A program made the position numbers and the translations under genes. The notes under the pieces were generated by a model. It had not been told where the DNA came from. It did not search any database and was given only the letters and a program-made list of their open reading frames with translations. Positions 12,356-20,470 of a DNA stretch of 64,000 bases are shown here, one piece after another (positions within the stretch are counted from its first letter, which is position 1; every line of letters begins with the position of its first letter). Source of the DNA: Rhizophagus irregularis (Eukaryota; Glomeromycota; Glomeromycetes; Glomerales; Glomeraceae); contig NC_089440.1 in NCBI RefSeq assembly GCF_026210795.1, positions 1,984,001 through 2,048,000 of the forward strand, in the 5' to 3' direction.

Positions 12356-12840
12356 TAACTTCGCCAATATTAATCGTAGAGAGATGATCTTACCGCCATT
12401 CGATTCGTCTTGATGAGACGGTTCTAATGGTATAAAATACGCCGAAATCCAATCACTAGATTAATTTCCGAAATTAAAAAAATATTAATGGTTTTTGTGT
12501 AATAACTCTTTCAATATTGATTCTAGAAAGACGATCTTACTACCATTCGATTCGTCTTGATGAGACGAATCTAATGGTATAAGATACATCGAAATCCAAT
12601 CACTAGATCAATTTCCGAAATTAAAAAATATTAAATGGTTTTTAAGTAATAACTCCGTTAATATTGATCACAGAGAGATGTGCTTACCACCATTCGATTC
12701 GTCTCGATGAGGCGATTCCAACGAGCTATAAATCGTCTTTTTACAATCACTAGGTACCGAGAAATCTAGCAAAATGTTAAATGGCGCAGTAAACGTAAAT
12801 CAAGAAATATTATAATGCCGATGTTTAACATTTTGTTGAA
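12356..12840. repeat. three tandem 147-bp repeats with a conserved long hairpin
   Basis: The units start at TAACT: 12356-12502, 12503-12649 and 12650-12840; the third is longer and more diverged. Each contains CATTCGATTCGTCT, a five-base loop and a matching AGACGAATC-t-AATG arm. In unit 2 the stem extends with bulges from ATCTTA to TAAGAT (about 12531-12582). Each unit also carries a variant of AATCACTAGATCAATTTCCG. A fourth partial copy sits beyond the GC-rich array at 17116-17190. No coding potential. Confidence 0.8.
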
Positions 12841-12881
12841 TAACTCGTCAGCCAGTGATCGGAAAAGGATAAAACTAGGGT

Positions 12882-12965
12882 TGGTCACCCTATCTTGGTG
12901 GTTAGTCACTGAGACCCTCATTAAGCCTGAGTATGGTGAGGTCGCAGGTTCGATTCCCATGACCA
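12882..12965 (+). other. tRNA-like module A, unit 1 (B-box match)
   Basis: An 84-nt segment whose ends TGGTCA and TGACCA pair. It contains a perfect Pol III B box, GGTTCGATTCC, at 12947-12957 and an A-box-like TATCTTGGTGG about 45 bases upstream. The middle forms a bulged stem (GACCCTCA with TGAGGTC) rather than a normal anticodon arm, so it is tRNA-like and not a standard tRNA gene. Confidence 0.45.
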
Positions 12966-13293
12966 CGGAAATAAAAAGAATTTTACTGCGACTCTACAAC
13001 CAATAGCGTGAAGGTACAGGGATTAGTGTAGTTGGACTGCATCATGGTGAATTAGTGTGTACGGTTAGGCCGCACATTTCAACTACGGGTCATGGTGTCC
13101 TTCTAACGTTCCCTATGGAGCCATCGCACGCGCTCCCCGTCCCCTTGCCCCGTCCACTACTATACCCTGTGACTTCCGTCCGGATGGTCACTCTACGATA
13201 CCGCTTGGGGTCAGTAATGGCTAGATGGTCGTCCTAGATGGTAAAGCTGAGGGTGCAATGTCTTAGTGGTAGTTAGACCTTCTGTTGGTGCTG

Positions 13294-13370
13294 ACCTAAC
13301 CAAGGTGCTTCGTCGCATAACAGGTAGTATGGCATGGCGGTTCGATTCCCTCTCTGGTCCCTGGTTAGGT
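13294..13370 (+). other. D-armless tRNA-like fold, unit 1
   Basis: Closing stem ACCTAACCA (13294-13302) with TGGTTAGGT (13362-13370), nine perfect pairs. Inside lies a weak copy of the anticodon-like arm and GGTTCGATTCC (13339-13349). The closing-stem sequence differs from units 2 and 4 yet still pairs. Confidence 0.4.
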
Positions 13371-13864
13371 GATCCCTGGTGGTTGATACCCACCATAAGG
13401 GGTGATCCTGGACAGATGCCTGCTACTTCCTGTCTGAGTGGTCACTACAAGTATACGCAGGGGTAAACAACTGCTATCGGTGCTACGGTAAGTCGCGAAT
13501 CATGTAGTGGAGCTTTGAGTGGAGGATTATCTAAAATGGTAGTATGGAAGGGTGCTTAGATGGTTGATGTTACCTGTCGAAAGTCCTCCATGAAAGTAGA
13601 TGCTCTCTAAAGGTCGTTAAATAAATTGGAGATCAGTATCACGCAATGGGTATATGGATGAGTAGGCTGGCGTGTACTACGCCATCAGCTAAATGGGTCG
13701 ATGGGGGATGTCTTCTATAGTGGTGCTGTTACGAGGAATTAAGTACTCGGTATAATAGTTGCCCATTGAAGATGATAGGACACAGACCTTGAGATTAGTC
13801 TCATAAGAGGCATCATGGCTCCCAGTAAACAGCTTGCAAAAGGGGTTAAAAGATAAACAGTTGC

Positions 13865-13947
13865 TGGTCACCCTATCTCGGTGGTTGGCACTGAGACCCT
13901 CATTAAGCCTGAGTATGGTGAGGTCGCAGGTTCAATTCCCATGACCA
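13865..13947 (+). other. tRNA-like module A, unit 2
   Basis: The second copy of the 84-nt module, with TGGTCA/TGACCA ends and GGTTCAATTCC, which still fits the B-box consensus GGTTCRANTCC. The interior differs from unit 1 by small indels (GTGGTTGGCAC for GTGGTTAGTCAC). Confidence 0.45.
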
Positions 13948-14278
13948 CGGAAATAAAAAGAATTTTACTGCGGACGCTACAACCAATAGCGTGAAGGTAC
14001 AGGATTAGCAGGTGGGGTTGACTGCATCATGGTGAATTAGTGTGTACGGTTAGGCCGCACATTTCAACTAAGGGCCGCCGTGTCCTTCTAACGTTCCCTA
14101 TGAGGCCATTGGCATGCGCGTTACCTGTCCTCGGTGTCACTACTATACCGGGACTTCCCGTCTCCAAGGGTCACTCCACGATACCACTTGGGGGCCAGTA
14201 ATGGCTAGATGGTCGTCCTAGATGGCAAAGCTGAGGGTGCAATGTCTTAGTGGTAGTTAGACCTTCTGTTAGGTCTTA

Positions 14279-14357
14279 GGCCAACCAAGGTGTTCGTGCG
14301 CAGAACAGGTACGTGGCATGGGGTTCGATGCAAGCCTTGACTCCCACTTGGTTGGCC
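14279..14357 (+). other. D-armless tRNA-like fold, unit 2
   Basis: Closing stem GGCCAACCAAG (14279-14289) with CTTGGTTGGCC (14347-14357), eleven perfect pairs. Directly inside is an anticodon-arm-like hairpin, TGTTC GTGCGCA GAACA (14291-14307): five pairs with a seven-base loop and T in the position of U33. The T-arm region here (GGGGTTCGATG) is disrupted. Confidence 0.45.
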
Positions 14358-15311
14358 CCGATTGGCGATCCCGGTGGTTCGATACCCACCATAAGGGGCA
14401 AGATCCCTGGACGTAAGCCTGCTACTTCCCGTCCGAGCCGGTCACTACATAAGTATACCACTTGGGGTAAACAACTGTACTATCAGTGCTAGGTAATCGC
14501 GGGCTGTAGTGGCCTTTGAGTGAGACTTCGTACCTAAAATGGTGGTATGGAAGAGTGCTTAGATGGTTGATGTTACCTGTCGAAAGTCCTCCATGAAAGT
14601 AGGTGCTCTCTAAAAGGTCGTAAAATAAATTGAGTACCAGTATCATACAATGGATTAAGGATGAGTAGGCGGCGTGTCCAGCTTCAGATCGGCTCAAATG
14701 GGTCGATGGGGGATGTCTTCACATGGTGCTGTTACGAGGAATTAAATCTCGGTTTAATGGTTGCCTATTGAAGATGATAGGACGCAGGAGAGATTAGTCC
14801 TCATAAGAGGCGATGGGTGGTACGGCCGTAAACAATAGGAAAGGAAAAGGATAAAAGCTTACCTACAAAATGGTGGTATGGAAGGGTCTTAGATGGTTGA
14901 TGTTACCTGTCGAAAGTCCTCCATGAAAGTAGATGTTCTACAAAGGTCGTAAAATAAATTGAGTATTAGTATCGTACAATGGGTATAGGATGAGTAGGCG
15001 GCGTGTACCTAGCTTCGAATCAAGCTAAAATGGCCCGATGGGGGATGTCTTTTATAGTGGTGCTGTTACGAGGAATTAAGTCTCGGTTTAATGGATTATT
15101 GAAGATGATAGGACGCAGCCGAGATTAGTCGCATAAGAGGCAATGGGTGGTCTGGCCGTAACACTTGCAAAGGAAAAGGATAAAACTGGGACTTCCTGTG
15201 CGGGTGGTGCTATGATACCGCAGGGTCAGGTAATGGCTAGATGGTCGTCCTAGATGGTAAAGCTCAGGTAGGTGCAACGTCTAGGTGGTAGTTAGACCTT
15301 CTGTTAGGCTA

Positions 15312-15387
15312 GACCAACCAAGGTGTTCGTGCACAGAACAGGTAGCATGACCTATGGGGTTCGATTCCCTACTCGGCCCCGTTGGTC
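15312..15387 (+). other. D-armless tRNA-like fold, unit 4 (best copy)
   Basis: Closing stem GACCAAC (15312-15318) with GTTGGTC (15381-15387). Then an anticodon-like arm, TGTTC GTGCACA GAACA (15324-15340), a 14-base variable region, and a T-arm-like hairpin, TGGGG TTCGATT CCCTA (15355-15371), with five pairs and a TTCGATT loop. A D-arm-like hairpin (GTCTA...TAGAC with GGTGG in the loop, 15279-15297) lies outside the closing stem on the 5' side. This is not a canonical tRNA order. Confidence 0.5.
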
Positions 15388-15879
15388 GGAGATCCTAGGT
15401 GGTTGATACCCACCAGCTGATCCTGGACAGATGCCTGCTGCTTCCTGTGCGAGTGGTCGCTATAAAGTATACCCTTGGGGTAAACAACTGTACTATCGGT
15501 GTAGGTAATCGCGGGCTGTAGTCGGCTGAGTAGGCTTGTACCTGCAAATGGTGGTATGGAAGGGTGCTAGATGGTTGATGTTACCTGTCGAAAGTCCTCC
15601 ATGAAAGTAGATCTTTCTCTAAAGGTCGTTAAATAAATTGAGTATCAGTATCATGCAATGGGTATAGGATGAGTAGGCGGCGTGTACGCAGCTTCGGATC
15701 AGCCTAAAATGGCCCGATGGGGGATGTCTTATAGTGGTGCTGTTACCTGAGGAATTAAGTCTTTCGGTATAATGGTTGCCCGTGAAGATGATAGGACGCA
15801 GGCCCAGAGATTAGTTTCGTAAGAGGCAATGGGTGGTACGGCCGTAAACATTGCAAAGGAAAAGGATAAAACTAAGGGT

Positions 15880-15963
15880 TGGTCCACCTATCTTGGTGGT
15901 TAGTCGCGAGAGGCCTCATTAAGCCTGAGTATGGTGAGGTCGCAGGTTCAATTCAATTGACCA
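15880..15963 (+). other. tRNA-like module A, unit 5 (degraded)
   Basis: The third copy of module A. It retains GAGGTCGCAGGTTCAATTC and a TGACCACGG end, but the last two B-box bases are altered and the 5' end reads TGGTCCACC. Likely a decayed copy. Confidence 0.35.
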
Positions 15964-16450
15964 CGGAAATAAAAAGAATTTTACTGCGGACGCTGGCCAA
16001 TAGCGTGAAGGTACGGGGATTAGTGTAGTTGGACTGCATCATGGTGAATTAGTGTGTACGGTTAGGCCGCGCATTTAATAAGGGTGTGGTGTCCTTGCGT
16101 TACTATGAGGCCGTTGGCATGTGCGCATCCCTGTCCTTCGCGGTCGCTACTATACGTTGGGGGACTTCCCGCCCACAGTGCAGGTGGTCGCATGATGCCG
16201 CTTGGGGTCGTGTGGCTAGATGGTCGTCACCAGATGGTAAAGCTGAGGGTGCAATGTCAGTGGTAGTTAGACTTCTGTTAGGTCTTAGACCATCCAAGGT
16301 GTTCGTCGTGACGAACAGGTAGCATGATAGGGGTTCGGGGTTCGTCCCCCTCTCCTTGGGTCCTGGTTGGTGATCACGGTGGTTGATACCGCCAAGGGGT
16401 GATCATCGGACAGATGCTCTACTTCCTGTCTGAGTGGTCACTATCACTTG

Positions 16451-16705
16451 GTAAAAAAATGATTTATCACACATATCTTCACATATTAGTGCTTAAAATG
16501 TAGAAAATCATACACAAATAATACACATATCATACACATATCGGGTACTAATATATATATCATACATATATCATACCTGATAGGTATACTATATATATAA
16601 GACTGATATGTGTATATACGTGTATTATTTTATGATGATTTTCACATTTAGCATTCGATATATGTAAGATATGTGTAGATATGTGTAGGTAGCAATTTTT
16701 TATTT
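16451..16705. mobile_element. AT-rich foldback MITE inserted in array unit 5
   Basis: About 255 bp of AT-rich sequence interrupts the GC-rich unit between CACTATCACTTGGT and TATAAAGTATACC. Its halves are imperfect inverted repeats: ATCACACATATCTTCACAT and AATCATACACAAATAATAC on the left mirror ATATGTGTAG and GTATTATTTTATGATGATTT on the right. Units 1, 2 and 4 lack it, which defines the insertion. Boundaries are good to within about ten bases. Confidence 0.7.
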
Positions 16706-17115
16706 TTGGTGTATAAAGTATACCACTTTGGGGTAAACAACTGTACTATCGGTACTAGGTAATCGCGGGCTGTAGTGGCTTTGAGTGAGGCTTAGTACCT
16801 GAAATGGTGGTATGGAAGGGTCTTAGATGGTTGATGTTACCTGTCGAAAGTCCATAAGAAAGTAGATGTTCTCTAAAGGTCGTTAAATAAATTGAGTATC
16901 GGTATCGTGAATGGGTATAGGATGAGTAGGCGGCGTGTCTCAGATCAGCTAAAATGGCGATGGGGGATGTCTTCATAGTGGTGCTGTTACCTGAGGAATT
17001 AAGCTCGGTATAATGGTTGCCCATTGAAGATGATAGGATACGTACCCGAGATTATCTCATAAGAGGCAATGGGTGGTGGCTGGCCGTAAACACTTGCAAA
17101 GGAAAAGGATAAAAG

Positions 17116-17190
17116 CTACAGCATTCGATTCGTCTGAGGTGAGACGACTAACGATATGATACATCTTTGTACGATTATTAGATGCCAAGT
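17116..17190. repeat. remnant of the 147-bp hairpin repeat
   Basis: GCATTCGATTCGTCTGAGG...GAGACGACTAACG followed by ATATGATACATC corresponds to the hairpin core of the repeats at 12356-12840. This places related repeat sequence on both sides of the GC-rich array. Confidence 0.7.
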
Positions 17191-17393
17191 TATTTAATAT
17201 ATTCTTTATATAACTGCGATTATAAACAGTTCTTTTTAATATAAGATTTTTGAGGATAGGTGTGATAGTGACTATAGATAGATTGTGACTATATAGGATA
17301 ATTTTTAATAATAAAGTGTTTTGAACATTCAACTGGTGTGACTATATAGTAGAATGTGACTATAACGGGAGTAACTATAGAGGGAGTTGACTG

Positions 17394-19385
17394 TACTTAT
17401 ATATTGATGAGAATATTAATTCAGTACTTTTATATATAAATAAATATAATCATATATGTAAAATATTTGCAAAAACATTTCGTAATGTAAAATATACTTA
17501 AAATTATTTATCTGTTAAAGATATTATAGATATTTTTGAAAAATAAAAACTTTTCATACTATTAAGTTTAAAGTGCAAACTATATAACATATATTTTATT
17601 GGTTATTTCATCAAATTACATGATTTATATATGATGTGCTTACACAGGAGGAATTTTATATATATTTATTATAATACAAAACTGATATTGGCATAATTAC
17701 TAATAAAGTGATTATAGAAGGGGTTATACATGCTGCCCAAATTATTTTGGGATGCCATAATTATAATTTGGGATGCCATAATTCATTCAGTTTATATATA
17801 ATTTACTATGTAAAGTGCCAAAATAATTTGGGATGCCATAATTGAATTTGGGATTTTACTTATAATTACGGCAGTCCAAAATAATTTGGGTGGCATGTAT
17901 AGAAGGGGTATTTTATATATAAAAAAAATTTGGACCAAAAAATGGGTGCCTTAATAAGAAGAGAAGTTCTTATATAGGTGGTGCCTATAAAGGGGTTGAC
18001 TGTATAACATTTCCAATAGCTAATTTTTAAGATTTTGTTTATTTAAACTATGTTAATCATTTTTTATTATAGATTTCATAATCTATTTAAAAATATCATT
18101 TCTTTTATTTCTTTTACAATTTATAAGATGGATTATTCTTTTAAAAATCATAATACAGTCAACCTTTGATATAATAAGTCCTCCAGTTATTACCTCAAAT
18201 TCACTAAGATTATAGTAAAGAATTTAAGGAATTTAATTTGCTGATTCGTTATAATGAGAGACATTTGACATATTTGATTTGTTAAATGTCACGTGTTGGG
18301 AAATTAAGAAAATTAAACACGCATTATGTAACCTTATAACAAAAAAAAAATAATGTAAAAAAAACTTAATAATAAACACGGTATAACCTAAAAAAAATGT
18401 ACAGAGTGCTGTTCTGCAAGTTTATCATCAGCGATCTTGGAAACCCAAGCACGCCCTTTTTCTTTATTTTCATATTACTTTATTTATTTATACATGATTA
18501 CAGATTAAATATAAAAATATTTAGAAATGAAATATATTATGATCAGATCAATATTATCAATATTTTAGTCGAAAAGAAAAAAATCATCAACCTGCGGTGA
18601 CAAAGATTTAAGATATTATTCTTATGATTCCTGAAAAAAAAAAAATATGATAAACTCTTAAGATTTTTAATGTATGTAAGAACAAATAATTAGTTACTCA
18701 AGTGATTAAATAGGTTATTAGAAATGATTTGGTTCACTTCTTTTTGGGTAATACGTAGTATTAGTATAAAACTTTTATTTTATTAAAATATATATATATA
18801 TATATAAACAAAAATTAAATTCTTTTGTAAAAAAAAAACTCACTCTCTAAAAAATGAAATTATATAGACAAAATAAAGTAAAAGAAATACATAAGTATGA
18901 GAAGAAGAAGAATGATTCAGTCATATTAAAGTGAAATTGATTTATGTCTATTATATTGTTAATGTAAAATACCATGAACCACCGTAATCACACTATACTA
19001 AAACAAACAATAAAGAATCCCAATTTAAAGATATGACTGATTATGAATAAATTATAAAAGGAAAATATGATATATAAATGCTAATATTAAAAGAAAATTT
19101 TTTGTATATAAAATAAAAATAGGAAATATAATATTATATATATGTACGTAAAAGAAAAAAGCCCAAAGGCAAAATAAAAGTGCATTTTTGTGTACAAAAT
19201 ATTTTTTTTCAAAATTCTACGTAAAAAAAATATATAAAAACAAATGCTCAATAGCAAAAAAAAAAAATATGTGCAAAAAAAAAGTAAGAAAAGTTTAACA
19301 AATATATACAGAATATGAAAAAATTATGACCGAGATTATGTGAGAGTGAGTAGTGTTAATAGAAATAAAATTAAAGACCTAATAA
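17394..19385. other. AT-rich spacer with solo TIR fragments
   Basis: No gene seen apart from the MITE listed within it. A TIR-like right end (TATAAAGGGGTTGACTG then TA) lies at about 17985-18004 and a left end (CAGTCAACCTTTGATATAAT) at about 18155. I could not find a partner for either. The 67-codon frame at 18397-18600 is low-complexity and probably spurious. The last few hundred bases may be the 3' UTR of the minus-strand gene that follows. Confidence 0.5.
17729..17897. mobile_element. small MITE with CATGCTGCCC-type TIRs
   Basis: The left arm CATGCTGCCCAAATTATTTT mirrors the right arm AAAATAATTTGGGTGGCATG. TA pairs flank it (17727-17728 and 17898-17899). A 20-bp block containing TTTGGGATGCCATAATT is repeated three times inside. 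The sequence TAGAAGGGG occurs just outside both ends, suggesting it sits in a duplicated or older element. Confidence 0.7.
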
Positions 19386-20470
19386 TTAGACACGTCCAAT
19401 AATTTTGCTGCCAGGTTTAAATCCAGCACTTCCAACGGACAATGATCTACGTCGACCACCTTCGGAGATGCGCAACAAAATTGCCGCTTTAGAAGCTTTG
19501 GATAAGGGAGGGGGTTGAGCAGAATCATCAAAGGAGCTTCCACTAACATTCATATCAGCTACAGCATCACACAATTTACGTTGAATACTAGTAGCTTGAT
19601 GAAGAGTTGGTCGCGATGGATATGGTTGAGCTTGATGGTGATGACGCTTGCTTGGAGAAAAGCATGAATCCATAGGCAAAGGATTATGTGCACGAGTAAT
19701 TGGAGAAGAACCAAATATCAAATGAGAATTATCTATAGCAAGACGAACAGGGCGTAGTGCTGGCTTTTGTCGCGTTTGTTCAATTTCAATCGCTCCAGTG
19801 TGAGTATAACTGCTATCATTTACGTTTTCGGTGGCCGCAGATTCTTCTTCATCTTCTTCTTCATGTTCATGTTCTAATGAAAATGATGGAGACAATGAAT
19901 GGCCTCTATAAGCACGATCTGGAGAAGCAGATTGTGAAACTGGGCGACTAGAACCACGACTAGAATTACCCATAATTTCCATAAGTTCTGCACATGCAAG
20001 AGCTTCATCGGACCTATAATAATTAAATACGCAAAAAAAAAAGAAAATTTTATCACTATAAAGGTCCAAACAAAAAAAAATAGAGTAGATTTCATAGATA
20101 ATACTAACATTGATTCTAAAAGATCCACAGTAGATTCGAACATAGGATCATCCTCCATATCCTCTTGCACCGAAGACAACCCCCATGGGTTTTGCAAAGT
20201 AGGTAGTACTGGTGAAAAATTATTATTTAACAAGTGTCCAGCATAGGCATATAAAGCTTTCTTTGGACATGGAGCAACTATGCTGGGTAGATCACAAACT
20301 TTGTCGTTATAAGATGGAGATGGTGGGGTAGATGAACACGTACGAGGAATGGTTTCCTTATTTGAAGACCTTTCAGGGGAAGTCGAAGAAGACCGCGGAG
20401 GGATATTATTATAATTTTCTGTACAGGTGCGGTCGAAAGAGTGGATAGGTTGAGTATATAACAAAGTCAT
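19386..20470 (-). CDS. unrecognised Ser/Pro-rich protein, two exons
   Basis: Exons on the minus strand: 20470-20109 and 20013-19386 (990 nt, 329 aa), joined by a GT-AG intron of 95 bases. The join restores a continuous frame (LLESM-SDEALACAELMEIM). I do not recognise the protein. It has a Ser/Thr/Pro-rich N-terminal half, a run of acidic residues (EHEHEEEDEEE) near the middle, a His-rich patch (RHHHQAQ), and a more ordered-looking C-terminus with KASKAAILLRISEGGRRRSL. That tail contains an RRRSLS site suited to a basophilic kinase. No signal peptide or membrane segment is visible. The ATG at 20470 is chosen because it is the first in frame after a non-ATG stretch. Probably a lineage-restricted regulatory protein, but the function is unknown. 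Confidence 0.75.

Larger units (their letters stand above)
12861..17115 (+). repeat. GC-rich tandem array of ~1-kb structured units
   Basis: The base composition shifts abruptly from very AT-rich to roughly balanced. The repeat unit is about 985-995 bp. Unit 1 is 12881-13864; unit 2 is 13865-14857. Unit 3 is 14858-15186, last third only. Unit 4 is 15187-15873, lacking its start. Unit 5 is 15874-17115 and is split by an AT-rich insertion at 16451-16705. Units join at GGAAAAGGATAAAAC. Copies differ by many one- to six-base indels and substitutions, so frames are not conserved and coding is unlikely. Conserved landmarks include GAGGTCGCAGGTTCGATTCC, TCTTAGTGGTAGTTAGACC and GATGGTTGATGTTACCTGTC. 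Whether these are RNA genes, a satellite or mobile cargo is unknown to me. Confidence 0.8.
12196..17393. mobile_element. 5.2-kb composite TIR element carrying a GC-rich array
   Basis: The left end CAGTCAACTCTCTTTATAGT and the right end, ending ACTATAGAGGGAGTTGACTG, form an inverted pair. They are flanked by TA (12194-12195 and 17394-17395) and followed inward by repeated GTGACTATA motifs. Between them lie three 147-bp repeats (12356-12840), a GC-rich tandem array (12861-17115) and a remnant of the 147-bp repeat (17116-17190). No frame longer than 91 codons exists and none resembles a transposase, so mobility would have to be non-autonomous. An alternative is that the two ends belong to separate small elements that happen to bracket the array. 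The TIR pairing and TA flanks favour a single unit. Confidence 0.6.

Noticed and set aside
12356-12840. CRISPR array
   Set aside because: Units are direct 147-bp repeats without unique spacers of constant size, and the host is eukaryotic.
12882-12965. Calling module A a functional tRNA gene
   Set aside because: The A box has mismatches, no proper D stem or anticodon arm can be drawn, and the T stem is weak; only the B box and end pairing fit.
12766-17332. Open frames of 60-91 codons on both strands within the GC-rich array
   Set aside because: They differ between repeat units because of indels, overlap on both strands, and match no family; they reflect reduced stop-codon density in GC-richer DNA.
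18155-18310. A further TIR transposon starting CAGTCAACCTTTGATATA
   Set aside because: Only one end is visible; no inverted partner with a TA flank was found, so it is recorded only as a solo fragment.
18397-18600. 67-codon plus-strand frame with a hydrophobic stretch
   Set aside because: Composition follows the AT-rich background and nothing around it supports a gene.
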